From contig DASRDU010000037.1 in assembly GCA_035652435.1 (NCBI GenBank), positions 1 to 64,000 on the forward strand: a stretch of 64,000 nt of DNA, read 5' to 3'. The notes under the pieces are model-generated. The model worked only from the letters and a program-made list of their open reading frames with translations. It was not told the DNA's origin and did no database searches. Of this stretch, positions 1 through 10,090 are shown piece after piece. The position numbers and the translations under genes are program-made. Position 1 is the stretch's first letter. Each line of letters starts with the position of its first letter. This stretch comes from DASRDU01 sp035652435 (GTDB taxonomy: Bacteria; Acidobacteriota; Blastocatellia; RBC074).

Positions 1-148
1 CAACCGTGAGCGCTTGCACCAGTCACTCGGCTACCGGACACCTGAAGCAGTTTTCAAAGAACGAACTGGATAATTTAGTGGGCGACACGATCCATCTAAA
101 AAAACTGCATTCTGGTCTTGAAAATGGGGTACACCTTAGTCGGCACTG
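1..148 (+). mobile_element. Right end of an IS3-family insertion sequence (partial, continues left of window)
   Basis: The first 73 bases encode the last residues of an IS3-type transposase. About 60 bp beyond its stop lies a candidate IS end: read from the other strand, 121-133 is TGTACCCCATTTT, which resembles IS3/IS150-group termini. The true end may lie slightly further right, near 147, where TGCC offers a TG terminal dinucleotide and where similarity of the neighbouring restriction gene to its family stops. The left end of the element is outside the window, so length, inverted-repeat match and target duplication cannot be checked here. Confidence 0.7.
2..73 (+). CDS. IS3-family transposase OrfB, C-terminal fragment
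   Basis: The frame reads NRERLHQSLGYRTPEAVF and then a few residues before a TAA stop at 71-73. This matches the conserved C-terminal end of the rve/DDE integrase domain of IS3-family OrfB proteins, where an N-x-x-R-x-H-x-S-L-G-Y-x-T-P string closes the catalytic core. Only about 23 residues are visible, so neither the catalytic D, D and E residues nor the OrfA frame can be seen. The protein would catalyse cut-and-paste or copy-out transposition of the element. The call rests on this motif and the IS-like end downstream. Confidence 0.72.
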   Translation, partial: NRERLHQSLGYRTPEAVFKERTG

Positions 149-2949
149 TTATAAGTTGAGTCATTTCCAATTCCCAGCCAGCCACCAGTCGCTCTTGAGA
201 ACACAAAGTGAGTGCGCGACGACAAAACACCAAGAAAGAATGGATCACTCAGCCCAATCGCCACGATCTTAGTATCTGGAAGATCTTCTCGACTGAGGAA
301 GGTAAAGGTTCGGTGTTTGGAGGTACGGCAGGTCGCAATGTAACGAGGGATAGAAAAGATTACTGGACGCAACTTTGCGCGAGGTTCAGCGAATATCCAC
401 CACTTCTTCCTGTATTGATCTCGCTTGTTTTGTTCTCTCTCAGGTTTGACCTCGTCAATGACGATTTGTAAAAGCTTGGGGAAGCTTGCCTGAGCTTCCT
501 CAAGGGATAAGCCAAAGAAATCAATAATGAATCGTCTCTCCGGTGTCTGAACAAGGTCCTTTCCAATCACATATCTTTTGATAACAGTAGGAAGAGCCTC
601 AAGGCCGAAGCCCAGTTCTTTAACTTCCTCTGTTGAGAGACGGAACCCTTCACCTACGGGCGTTACTCCTTGGTTTGACAATCCTTCGTTGGCAGTTAAT
701 GAAATTGCTTTGCCAACATCTGCGCCACCGCTCAAATCAGGGTTGATCTTGTCAATGAGTGCGTACTTGATCTCAACATTGACGGCATCGGGGTCATCAT
801 CCCGCCCGGCGATCTCGCTGATAACCACGCCAAGAGTGGCCTTCCCAGCACTATCACTTTTAGATGTAGCTACTGTCATAGCAATTCGTACTGCTGCACC
901 ATCTTCAGTATCAACCCAAGGATGATCCGGGATTGCAAATCTCAACGAGATTCCACCTTCGCTTGTGTACGTTTCAATGACCTTGCGGTTAAATGTCTGC
1001 GTGATGCTGTTGGTCGTAATGAATCCAAACTGCTTGATCTTTCCGAATCGGGCTTTTGCTGCTGCCTGATTCCACCAGTACATTACGTAATCAACTGTGT
1101 CTGGCACATCAGCATACGTTTCACGCAGGGTTGCAGCGTAACCATCACCAAGCGTAAACCGCATTCGCTTGTTGCCAATGAACGGTGGATTTCCAATCAC
1201 ATAATCCGCTTCCGGCCACTCTGCCTTTCGCGCATTCACGTAAACGTACAGCGGCACTTGCGCATTCTCATCCGGCACATCTTCGCCAGTGACAGGATGC
1301 TTTTTGTAAGTGCGGCCATCCCAGCGTGTGACGGGCTCGCCGTGCTCATCGCGCACTATTTCCCTGCGGTCGTAAGCCAGCACGGCGTCGCGGCATTCGA
1401 TGTTGCAGAATTTGCGCAGCACCGGCTCGCGCGGCGCGGCGTCTCCGCGCGTGCGGAAATGCCATTGCAGGTAGCCGATCCACAGCACCAGATCGGCAAT
1501 CGCGGCGGCCCGCGGATTGACTTCCAGGCCGAGCAACTGGTGCGGGTCAACCGTCAGCAGTTCCAGTTCAAACACGCCCTGCCGCTCGCCGAAATCATCG
1601 AGCGCGGAAATGACTTCGCCTTCCAGCCGTTTGAGGTGTTCGAGCGTGACGTAGAGGAAATTGCCGCTGCCGCAGGCGGGGTCAAGCACGCGCGTTTCGC
1701 ACAGGCGGCGGTGAAAGGCTTTGACTTCATCAACGGCTTTGTCCAGATCGCCGTTGCGGGCGAGCGTGACGGCGGCGGCTTTGACGGCGTTCCATTCCTC
1801 GCGCAGCGGCTCGATGATCGTCGGCATCACCAGTCGCTCGACGTAAGCCCGCGGCGTGTAATGCGCGCCGAGCTTGTGCCGCTCGACCGGATCGAGCGCG
1901 CGTTCGAGCAGCGTGCCGAAGATCGCCGGTTCCACATCGTGCCAGTCGCTTCTGCTGGCATCGAGCAGCAGTTCAAGTTGCTGTTTCGAGATCGGCAGGG
2001 CCTCGCAGTTTTCAAACAGCCCGCCGTTGAATTGCAGCAGCTTCGTTTTCAGAATCGGCGAAAAGCCGCCCGCGTTCATCGTCTGCCAGAGCGATTCGAT
2101 CATCTGCGGGAAGATGCCGACATCATCGAGCAGGCTTTCGAGCAGTTCAGTGAATCTGCCCTGCGGGATCAGCTTCACGTCTTCGGCGAACATCGTGAAG
2201 ATGCACCGCATCAGGAAAGCCGCGACGGTTTCAGGCGCGTGGCCCGACTCCTCAAGTGATTTGGCGAGCGCGGCCAGGCGCGTGGCGACTTCGCGAGTGA
2301 TCTTTGCGCTGCGGCGCGACGGGTCGAGCGAGAGCGGGTCAGTCCAGATCAGTTTCAGCCGTGCGCGAAGGTCATCGCGTAAGAGGTCACCGAGCAGGAA
2401 CCGGTGCGACCGCGCGTCAGGGAAGGGCAGGTAAGTCTTGCCCGAGCGCGTGAAGTCGGCGTAAAGCTCGAACGAATGCCCGATGTCCACCACGATCAGG
2501 AACGGCGGCCAGCCTTCGGAAGCGGGTAAGGCTTTGGCGTACTGTTCGGCCTGCCCACGAGCCTTGAGCATCGCATCATCCCAGCCGCGAGTGCCGCGCA
2601 CCGCCGTGCCTTTGCGCTTCGGCCTTTTCGCTACATCCGCGAACAATGCATTCGCCCCATCGTTCTTCTCGCTCCCCTGTTTTGCTTCGAGGACGAAGCA
2701 GCCTCGCTTGTACAGATCAATCCATCCCGGGCTGGTCGTGCCGTCACCATTCTGGAAGGTAACTGCGCGCTCAAAGACGTAAGCATTGTGTTCGTCATCC
2801 GGTCCAGCCGGATCGGGATGCGGTACCCCAATCTGGTCGCACAGATCTTTGAGGAAAGACTGAGCGTTTGCGCGCTCAGCCGCGCCCGAAGTTGTCCAGC
2901 GCTGAATGAAGTCGTGAATTGAGGGTAGTGGGGTGGCTGATTCGTTCAT
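136..2949 (-). CDS. MmeI-like type II restriction-modification enzyme, C-terminally truncated by an IS
   Basis: Predicted single polypeptide that both cleaves and N6-adenine-methylates DNA. A D78-x9-E88-x-K90 nuclease motif sits near the N-terminus with the spacing known for MmeI. The SAM-binding motif DPACGSGN is near residue 422 and the adenine-methylase catalytic motif NPPF near residue 585. The rest looks like a target-recognition domain, with an IATCRTSKHR stretch and a final GIGNDSTYNSAD. In relatives this last motif continues into an RCF-type sequence and a further C-terminal segment, and full proteins are usually well over 1000 residues; here the stop comes at 937, next to the IS end. 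The stop codon is probably supplied by the element. Methylation and cleavage may be impaired. The recognition half (about 136-1200) is visibly more AT-rich than the nuclease/methylase half. The ATG start has no close alternative. Confidence 0.85.
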   Translation of the reverse strand: MNESATPLPSIHDFIQRWTTSGAAERANAQSFLKDLCDQIGVPHPDPAGPDDEHNAYVFERAVTFQNGDGTTSPGWIDLYKRGCFVLEAKQGSEKNDGANALFADVAKRPKRKGTAVRGTRGWDDAMLKARGQAEQYAKALPASEGWPPFLIVVDIGHSFELYADFTRSGKTYLPFPDARSHRFLLGDLLRDDLRARLKLIWTDPLSLDPSRRSAKITREVATRLAALAKSLEESGHAPETVAAFLMRCIFTMFAEDVKLIPQGRFTELLESLLDDVGIFPQMIESLWQTMNAGGFSPILKTKLLQFNGGLFENCEALPISKQQLELLLDASRSDWHDVEPAIFGTLLERALDPVERHKLGAHYTPRAYVERLVMPTIIEPLREEWNAVKAAAVTLARNGDLDKAVDEVKAFHRRLCETRVLDPACGSGNFLYVTLEHLKRLEGEVISALDDFGERQGVFELELLTVDPHQLLGLEVNPRAAAIADLVLWIGYLQWHFRTRGDAAPREPVLRKFCNIECRDAVLAYDRREIVRDEHGEPVTRWDGRTYKKHPVTGEDVPDENAQVPLYVYVNARKAEWPEADYVIGNPPFIGNKRMRFTLGDGYAATLRETYADVPDTVDYVMYWWNQAAAKARFGKIKQFGFITTNSITQTFNRKVIETYTSEGGISLRFAIPDHPWVDTEDGAAVRIAMTVATSKSDSAGKATLGVVISEIAGRDDDPDAVNVEIKYALIDKINPDLSGGADVGKAISLTANEGLSNQGVTPVGEGFRLSTEEVKELGFGLEALPTVIKRYVIGKDLVQTPERRFIIDFFGLSLEEAQASFPKLLQIVIDEVKPEREQNKRDQYRKKWWIFAEPRAKLRPVIFSIPRYIATCRTSKHRTFTFLSREDLPDTKIVAIGLSDPFFLGVLSSRTHFVFSRATGGWLGIGNDSTYNSAD

Positions 2950-3363
2950 GGGCTGTTTTTATGGGGCGGCTGAATGATGCATGATTCAGGGGGGAAGTGT
3001 AAAGCCGGGCACTGATCCCGCCACTGTCACGAAACCCTGCCCGAAAAACATTAAATTCTTGCGCTCCGCTTCGAGAATGCTATACTGCGCACCCCTGTTG
3101 GATTATTGATAACGCCTGTAGTCACGCTCCAGCCTTTGCGGTAAACAACCCAACGCAATCTGGCATTCAAACGGAATCAGTCAAAGCAACTGTCTCTGTG
3201 CTTTGGGGCCGCGCGTTATCTTCATCTTTGCCTCCTGACTTAAATGTGACTTTGCTTTTGCCGAGTGGGATGCACCACTGATCCGATCCGCCTGCGCCGG
3301 GACTGCGCCCGCGCGCGGGAGTTCGTTTCCGAGCTATCAACCCGAATAAGCAGTGGAGGTCCG
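2950..3363. other. Intergenic region between divergent genes
   Basis: No convincing coding frame was seen. It separates the minus-strand restriction gene from a plus-strand exported peptide and should hold promoters for both. One candidate plus-strand promoter is described separately. No RNA gene or long repeat was recognised. Confidence 0.5.
3059..3086 (+). promoter_or_regulatory. Candidate sigma70-type promoter
   Basis: A TATACT hexamer at 3081-3086 (one mismatch to TATAAT) lies 16 bp after TTGCGC at 3059-3064. It would give a leader of about 270 bases before the ATG at 3364. The -35 match is weak, so this is only a candidate. Confidence 0.3.
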
Positions 3364-3654
3364 ATGGAGAAGATTATTTCCGTCTTTTTTCTGGCGCTTC
3401 TGATCGCCGTGACTTTCATCCCAATGCTCATTCCCGGTCAGGAGCCGGCGCAAAAACCGGCTCTCGCTACCCCGAATTCGCCTGCCATCCCTGCCGCCGG
3501 GACTCCCCCCCGCGCGCCCACCGCTGATGACCACATGGTCATGGCCGATTACTCCCCGGTCACCGGCAAACCGGATGAAAAGGCCGACCCCTGCGATCAG
3601 CGCGACCGCAAACACAAAGCCACAGACCGGCCCTGTCAGCAGGCGCGTCACTGA
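3364..3654 (+). CDS. Small exported or membrane-anchored proline-rich protein, unknown function
   Basis: A 96-residue protein starting MEKIISVFFLALLIAVTF, a hydrophobic N-terminal segment that fits a signal peptide or single membrane anchor. The remainder is rich in Pro, Ala, Asp and Lys and looks disordered, with two cysteines in the C-terminal third. The ATG at 3364 is preceded by GTGGAGGT, a good ribosome-binding site, which is why it is preferred to the upstream in-frame start at 3265. It converges on the TonB-type receptor gene. No family was recognised. Confidence 0.5.
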   Translation: MEKIISVFFLALLIAVTFIPMLIPGQEPAQKPALATPNSPAIPAAGTPPRAPTADDHMVMADYSPVTGKPDEKADPCDQRDRKHKATDRPCQQARH

Positions 3655-3692
3655 ATCTGAGGCAGGCCGGCGGAACACCCTGGGTTCCGCGA

Positions 3693-6611
3693 CTAAAACT
3701 CAAACTCAATCGAAAACTGCACGCGCCTCGCGCCGAACGCATCAATCGCTTTGCCGAAGCGGGGCAGTGGCGTCAGGCCGGCGCCGAAGAACGGGCTGAG
3801 TTCACGCACGCCGGTGGTATTTGTCAGATTGAAGAAATCCGCCGCGATGTCCAGAAGCGCGTGACCTGCGCGCGCGCGGATGCGTTCCAGCACGCGCAGG
3901 TCGAGGTTTTTCTGCGCGGGCCCGCCGAGGCTGTTGCGCGCGAATCCGAGCGGTCGCGCAGCGAGCGGCAGGGCCAGGCTGCGATTCGCGTCAGTTCCGA
4001 CCAGCGGATTGAAGCGTCTCCCACTGGCGAGCGTGAGGATCGGCGCGAGTTCGATGCCTTCCAGCAGGGTTCCCAGCAGCCCTTTGCGTCCGGCTCCGGG
4101 AACCTGGTCGTCAGCGTCGCCGAAAATATTGAAGACGCCGCTCAGCACGAAACGCTGACGCTGATCCTGCCGTGACAACGCCCGTTCGGCGCGCAGGTCG
4201 TAAGGGTTCTGCGGCTGCTCGTCGAAATCCGAAGCGTCGTCAATCGTTTTGCTCAGGGTGTATGACGTCTGCAACCCGAATCGCCTGGTCAGTCGGCGGC
4301 CAAGCGAAGCAGTCATCCCGTGATAAATCGAACTCGCCGCATCTTCAAGTTGCCAGATCGCGTCGTAACGCGAATCGAGCCTGTCCGGGCCGAATACCGG
4401 TCTGCCAGGCTGCTGCGGCGCGGGATTATTGATGCCGAGCGTTGCGGCATTGGCTGAGGTCAGGATCACTGGCGGCGTCAGATTGACGTTGCGCGTGCGC
4501 GCCAGCTTTGTGCCCCTGACGAACAGATAATTGACTGACAGCGTGATGTCGCTGAAAAGCTGATGCTCAATGCCGGTGGTGGCCTGCTGGCTGTAAGGCG
4601 TGGCGAGGCGCGGATCGGCGCGATAAATCGAAGGCATAAATACCGCCGGCCTCGGCCCCCCGTTGAAAACGCCCACGGCTGCCGCGCCGTTGAAGACCTG
4701 CTCGTAGCCACGCCTGCCGTCTTTCTGCACCGCCTGATTCAAAAACGCGAGCAGATAGCGGTCAAAGTAAATGCCATAAGCCCCGCGCAACACCCAGCGG
4801 TGCGCGGCGTCCGGATTCCAGGCGACGCCGACGCGAGGGCTGAAGTTGTTCGGGTCGCGGTGAAATTGCGCGGGCAATGCCTCGTAGTCATAACGCAGGC
4901 CGAGATCAAGCGTCACTCCCGGATGCACCTGCCAGTGATCCTGCGCGAATCCGCCAATGCCGGTCACGTTGATCTGCGTGCGCGGATTGCCGAACGACTG
5001 CGCCAGCAGTTCCGGCTTCGCGTTCAGCAGGTCGGCCACGCTGCTGAAAATCGCAAAGCCGCCGAGCCGGTCGGCCAGCGACGCGTCCAGTCTGACGTGA
5101 TTGACCGCGCCACCGGAACGAATCTGATGTCTGCCGCGACTGAGCGCGACGCTGTCCAGAATCTGGTAATGATCTTCGGTGCGTTCCGAAGGCGCATCGG
5201 TCGCGCGCCCGAAAGTGAGGTGTCCGGAAACGAGTACCTGCGGCCCGCGCGGTTCATTCGGTCGCAGCAGCACGTGACGGCGCGCGACCTGAAAGCGCAG
5301 ATCGTTGACCGCGCTCTGACCCAGCACGCCGAGCCATTGCCCGACCAGCACGTTGTCGCGGGTGAACGAATCGCCGCGCGAACTGAATTCCGACAGCCCG
5401 CCGGTGCCGAGCGCGTCACGCCAGCGGCGGTCATTCGTGAACGCATACCGCAGCATCAGCGAACTGGCCGCGCCGAGTTGCTGATTGAGCTTGAATGCGC
5501 CTTCGGTGTCATCGCCTGATGAGTGGAACAGGCCTGCGCCCAGCTTTCGCGCGCCGAGTTGCGGCAACGCCCCCGCAGCCAGCGCGGCATTGATCTGATT
5601 CGCGACGGCCGGGGCGATGTCCGAAGCGTCTTCGCCCGATTCGTGTTCCTGTTCAAGCGTCGCGTGAAAGAACGTGCGGCCTTTCCTGATCGGCCCGCCA
5701 ACATCAAAGCCCGGCTGCCAGCGGTGCAGCTTCGGTTTGCGCGCCGCGGCTTCTTCGGAAGCAAAGACCGGTTGCCGCGCGTTGAGCGCATCGTGAGCCG
5801 TGTAGATGAACACCCCGCCGTGAAAATCGTTCGTGCCGGTGCGCGTGATCGCGTTGACTGAGCCGCCCGATGCCCCGCCGAATTCCGCCGACATTCCATT
5901 GCTGGTGACCTGAAATTCGCGGATCGCTTCGATTGATAATTCAGAGCGGCCTGCGCCGGTGGTTTCGTCGTTGTTGTCCACGCCGTCAATCGCGATGTTG
6001 TTGCTGCGCGCGCGCAATCCGCCGAAGCTGAAGCCGCTGTCGGGAATGCGCCGCGTGCCGATGCCGCCGGCGCTGCCCCCGCCGCGAGCCTGAGTGGCGG
6101 ATGAAACCACGCCCGGCGCGGTCAGCACGAAATTCAGAAAGCGGCGCTGCTGAACAGGCAGTTCTTCGATGCGTTCCAGATCAACCGAAACGGAGGGCGT
6201 GGTCTGCGCGACATCAACGGCGGGGGCTTCGGCGGAAACATTCACCTCGCCCGACGCGCCCGCCAGTGCGAGCGTGAAATCAAGCCTGACGCTTTGTCCT
6301 ATCTGCACTGTGATGCCGGCGGGCTTGGATTGTGAGAAGCCTTTTGCCTCAACCTTAATTTCGTATTCCCCGGGCGACAGGCTGATGATGCGATACGCCC
6401 CTTGGGCATCGGTCGTCACTGTGCGCGTCAGACCGGTCTCAGAGTTGCGCGCGACTACAGTTGCAGTCGCGATTGCGGCTCCGGCAGGGTCAAGCACTGT
6501 GCCGCTGAGCGTGGCGGTCGGGTTGGCGGATTGGGCATTGGCGTGAGAGGGGAAAAGCAGAAAAGTCAGAATCAGTGCAGCGAACACATTCGGAAGCTTG
6601 CTCATGTTCAT
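3693..6611 (-). CDS. TonB-dependent receptor-like outer-membrane protein with carboxypeptidase regulatory domain
   Basis: A 972-residue protein. Residues 1-26 form a signal peptide ending near SHANAQ. A CarboxypepD_reg beta-sandwich follows (about 33-115, with LSGTVLDPAGAAIATATV), then a plug-like region (about 130-250, including a run RSNNIAIDGVDNNDETTGAG) and a long beta-barrel ending in FSIEFEF with a terminal aromatic residue, as in outer-membrane barrels. This is the Oar/SusC-like receptor type abundant in Acidobacteriota, thought to import oligosaccharides or peptides. No clear TonB box was seen. Its ATG overlaps the TGA of the upstream helicase gene (ATGA), so the two are translationally coupled; a second ATG two codons in is an alternative start. 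The substrate cannot be told. Confidence 0.88.
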   Translation of the reverse strand: MNMSKLPNVFAALILTFLLFPSHANAQSANPTATLSGTVLDPAGAAIATATVVARNSETGLTRTVTTDAQGAYRIISLSPGEYEIKVEAKGFSQSKPAGITVQIGQSVRLDFTLALAGASGEVNVSAEAPAVDVAQTTPSVSVDLERIEELPVQQRRFLNFVLTAPGVVSSATQARGGGSAGGIGTRRIPDSGFSFGGLRARSNNIAIDGVDNNDETTGAGRSELSIEAIREFQVTSNGMSAEFGGASGGSVNAITRTGTNDFHGGVFIYTAHDALNARQPVFASEEAAARKPKLHRWQPGFDVGGPIRKGRTFFHATLEQEHESGEDASDIAPAVANQINAALAAGALPQLGARKLGAGLFHSSGDDTEGAFKLNQQLGAASSLMLRYAFTNDRRWRDALGTGGLSEFSSRGDSFTRDNVLVGQWLGVLGQSAVNDLRFQVARRHVLLRPNEPRGPQVLVSGHLTFGRATDAPSERTEDHYQILDSVALSRGRHQIRSGGAVNHVRLDASLADRLGGFAIFSSVADLLNAKPELLAQSFGNPRTQINVTGIGGFAQDHWQVHPGVTLDLGLRYDYEALPAQFHRDPNNFSPRVGVAWNPDAAHRWVLRGAYGIYFDRYLLAFLNQAVQKDGRRGYEQVFNGAAAVGVFNGGPRPAVFMPSIYRADPRLATPYSQQATTGIEHQLFSDITLSVNYLFVRGTKLARTRNVNLTPPVILTSANAATLGINNPAPQQPGRPVFGPDRLDSRYDAIWQLEDAASSIYHGMTASLGRRLTRRFGLQTSYTLSKTIDDASDFDEQPQNPYDLRAERALSRQDQRQRFVLSGVFNIFGDADDQVPGAGRKGLLGTLLEGIELAPILTLASGRRFNPLVGTDANRSLALPLAARPLGFARNSLGGPAQKNLDLRVLERIRARAGHALLDIAADFFNLTNTTGVRELSPFFGAGLTPLPRFGKAIDAFGARRVQFSIEFEF

Positions 6612-8566
6612 TGGTTGAAGAAGCTCTCCACTTCAGCGATGTCTCGCGTGACCGGGCAGGGTGGCAGGCTTTCGAGGAAGAGGCGGCCGTAACTTTTCGT
6701 CGTCAGGCGCGGGTCGAGGACCGCCAGCACGCCGCGATCCGTCGCGCTGCGGATCAGGCGGCCGATGCCCTGCTTGAGCGTAATGATGGCCGAGGGGACG
6801 GAGTATTCCGTAAAGCTGCTGCCGCCTTCATTGTCAATCTGACGCTGGCGGGCGGCGACTACAGGGTCGGTCGGGACGGCGAACGGGAGCTTGTCAATGA
6901 TCACGCACGACAGCGCTTCGCCGCGCACGTCCACGCCCTGCCAGAAACTTGCCGTCGCAAACAGCACTGAATTGGCAGTCTTTCTGAATTTGTCGAGCAG
7001 GCCGGTGCGCGAGCCTTCGCCCTGCATCAGCACCGGGAATGCGATCTGCGGCTCGACGATCTGCCGCAGCGACTGCATTGACGAGTTGCTCGTGCAAAGC
7101 ACGAAGGCGCGGCCGCGCGTGGCGTTGAGCAGCCGGACGACCTCTTCGGCGGCGGCATCAACGAATCCGGCGTCACGCGGGTCGGGCATCCGCGGCGGCA
7201 GGTAGAGAATCGCCTGCCGCCCGTAATCGTAATTCGATTCGGCGATCAGTTCGGCGGGCTCGTTCACGCCCAGTCGTGCCCTGATGAAATCGAACGACCC
7301 GGCGCTCGTGAGCGTGGCCGAAGTCAGGACCACCGTGTCGGTTTTGCTGAACAACCTGTCTTCGAGCAGGCCCGAGGCGTTGGTCGGCGTGGCCTGCAGG
7401 AAAACTCCCCGCCCGCGCCGCTCACACCAGTAAACGAAATTTTCATCCGAGCCGTGGATGATGAATTCGAGATCGAAGCGCAGCTGCTCGGCGCGCCGCA
7501 GGATCGCTTCCATTTCGGGCGGAGCCTCTTTGACTACGTTCAGCGAGGCGATCAGCCTGTCGAGCGCGGTCTTGAAGGCGATGAATCTTTCACCTGCCGG
7601 GGTCGCCTGCTGCTCGCCGTTGCGCAGCGTGCGGATGAACATCTGCGGGCGCAGCGTGAAGCGGCCTTCCGCGTTGGCCGACACCGGCAGAATGCGCTCT
7701 TCGCCGCTGAAGCCGAGCCAGAACTGGTCGGCGAAACGCATCACCCGGGCGCTCGCTTTGGTCAGTTCACGCGCGGCGTCAACGTCGGTGATCATCAGCC
7801 GCGAGATGTCGCCGACCAGATCCTCAAGCTGATAACTCGACACGCTCGCGCCGAAATACTGCGCGGCAATGTCTTCGATCAGGTGCGCCTCGTCAAAGAT
7901 CACCGCCGCGTAATCCGGCAGCACCTGCCCCCACTCTTTCCCGCGCAGGGCCAGGTCGGCGAAAAACAGGTGGTGATTGACGATCACGACGTCGGCGTCG
8001 AGCGCGGCCTGCCGGGCGCGCGTGATGAAGCACGGGTCAAAGCTCGGGCATTTCGAGCCGATGCAGATGTCAGAGCGCGCGTCAATGTGCCGCCAGAACG
8101 AGATGTTTTCGGGCAACTCGGTCAGTTCGGCGCGGTCGCCCGTCTGGCTGTCGAAGGCCCAGCGCCGCACGATGTCGAAGTAATCAATCTCATCCATGCC
8201 TTCCAGAATCGGGTTGCTTTCGGCGCGCTTGAGCCGGTTGAGGCAGAGGTAATTCGAGCGGCCTTTCAGGTAAGTCGCGCGGAATTTGCGCGGCAGGATG
8301 GATTGCAGAAACGGGATGTCCTTGAAGTAAAGCTGCTCCTGAAGGTTCTTCGTGCCGGTCGAGACAATCACGCGCCTCCCCAGGCCCACGGCCGGGACCA
8401 GATAGGCGAGCGTCTTGCCCGTGCCGGTTCCGGCTTCGACCAGCAGGTGGTGGCGGTTCTCAAGCGCCGCGCCGACGGCCTCAGCCATTGCAACCTGGCC
8501 GGGGCGGTATTCGTAATCAGGATGGTGACGCGCGATGAGGCCCTTGCGCCCGAAGATTTCTTCCAT
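6608..8566 (-). CDS. dinG: DinG-family ATP-dependent DNA helicase
   Basis: A 652-residue superfamily 2 helicase of the XPD/DinG type, predicted to unwind DNA 5' to 3' during repair. Walker A is EAGTGTGKT at residues 44-52, the DEAH box lies at 225-228, and four cysteines (C108, C168, C173, C179) are spaced as expected for the 4Fe-4S cluster of this family. C-terminal helicase motifs include ATASFWQGVDVRGE and KQGIGRLIRS. Length is typical of the short DinG-like proteins without an exonuclease domain. It is first in a two-gene operon with the receptor, an arrangement with no obvious functional logic. The symbol indicates the family rather than proven orthology to the E. coli gene. Confidence 0.87.
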   Translation of the reverse strand: MEEIFGRKGLIARHHPDYEYRPGQVAMAEAVGAALENRHHLLVEAGTGTGKTLAYLVPAVGLGRRVIVSTGTKNLQEQLYFKDIPFLQSILPRKFRATYLKGRSNYLCLNRLKRAESNPILEGMDEIDYFDIVRRWAFDSQTGDRAELTELPENISFWRHIDARSDICIGSKCPSFDPCFITRARQAALDADVVIVNHHLFFADLALRGKEWGQVLPDYAAVIFDEAHLIEDIAAQYFGASVSSYQLEDLVGDISRLMITDVDAARELTKASARVMRFADQFWLGFSGEERILPVSANAEGRFTLRPQMFIRTLRNGEQQATPAGERFIAFKTALDRLIASLNVVKEAPPEMEAILRRAEQLRFDLEFIIHGSDENFVYWCERRGRGVFLQATPTNASGLLEDRLFSKTDTVVLTSATLTSAGSFDFIRARLGVNEPAELIAESNYDYGRQAILYLPPRMPDPRDAGFVDAAAEEVVRLLNATRGRAFVLCTSNSSMQSLRQIVEPQIAFPVLMQGEGSRTGLLDKFRKTANSVLFATASFWQGVDVRGEALSCVIIDKLPFAVPTDPVVAARQRQIDNEGGSSFTEYSVPSAIITLKQGIGRLIRSATDRGVLAVLDPRLTTKSYGRLFLESLPPCPVTRDIAEVESFFNQ

Positions 8567-8744
8567 AGCCGTAAAGGTATCAGGTAAAGCCGAAAGGAAA
8601 AAGGGCTGCCCCGGTCTGCCCGGCGTTCCGACTTTTGCCTTTCAGCTTTTTACTTTTGCCTTTGACTTCGGGCTTGTGACATCATCACACCGTCACAGCA
8701 CAATAATTGTCCACCAACACTGCAATCACCAAAAAGGAGACTTT

Positions 8745-9365
<621 letters not shown>

Positions 9366-9447
9366 AAAGACAGACAAGGGGAAGAGGAACTCCGAGACCT
9401 GTTGTCTCCTTTTTCCCTCTTCCCCTCCTCCCCTTTTCTTCAATTGA

Positions 9448-10089
9448 ATGCGCGTCACCGAAATCTTCCATTCCATCCAGGGCGAATCGTCATACGCCGG
9501 GCTGCCCTGCGCCTTCGTGCGGCTGACGTGGTGCAACCTGCGCTGCGCGTGGTGCGACAGCGAATACACTTTTACGGGCGGCATTGAGATGGGCGTGGAT
9601 GAGGTGATGGAGCGGGTGCGGGGTTATGGCTGCCCGCTGGTCGAAGTGACGGGCGGCGAGCCGCTCGTGCAGAAGCGCGAATGCTGCGAACTGGTGCGGC
9701 GGTTATGCGACGAAGGCTATACCGTACTCGTCGAGACCGGCGGCAGCCTTGACGCGAGCGTTCTGGACGAGCGCGCGGTCAGAATCCTCGACGTGAAGTG
9801 CCCGGGCAGCGGGGAAGAGAGTCGCAACTTCTGGCCCAACCTTGAACGTCTCAATTCGCAGGACGAAATCAAGTTCGTCATCAAAGACCGCGCCGATTTC
9901 GATTACGCGCTCGGCGTGATTGAAAAATACGGGCTCAACCGGCGCGGGCCTGCCGTGCTGATGTCGCCCGTCTGGGGCGAGGTTGACCTGAAAGACCTAG
10001 CCGCATGGATTCTCGATTCCGGCACGCGCGCGCGAATGCAGTTGCAGATGCACAAACTCATCTGGGGGCCGGACACGAAAGGAGTCTGA
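9448..10089 (+). CDS. queE: 7-carboxy-7-deazaguanine synthase QueE
   Basis: Radical-SAM enzyme that contracts 6-carboxytetrahydropterin to 7-carboxy-7-deazaguanine, the second committed step to preQ0 and queuosine. The protein is 213 residues. Its start MRVTEIFHSIQGES and the cluster motif C29-x3-C33-x2-C36 (WCNLRCAWC) are diagnostic of QueE; the CX3CX2C spacing is the standard radical-SAM one. A VTGGEPL motif at about residue 70 contributes to SAM binding. QueC lies 0.7 kb downstream on the same strand, which supports the pathway; queD and queF are not in the window. No strong ribosome-binding site was seen. Confidence 0.93.
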   Translation: MRVTEIFHSIQGESSYAGLPCAFVRLTWCNLRCAWCDSEYTFTGGIEMGVDEVMERVRGYGCPLVEVTGGEPLVQKRECCELVRRLCDEGYTVLVETGGSLDASVLDERAVRILDVKCPGSGEESRNFWPNLERLNSQDEIKFVIKDRADFDYALGVIEKYGLNRRGPAVLMSPVWGEVDLKDLAAWILDSGTRARMQLQMHKLIWGPDTKGV

Positions 10090-10090
10090 G

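Noticed and set aside
922..2259. A 445-codon plus-strand frame within the restriction-modification gene
   Set aside because: It is antisense to the methylase motifs and shows no coherent domain.
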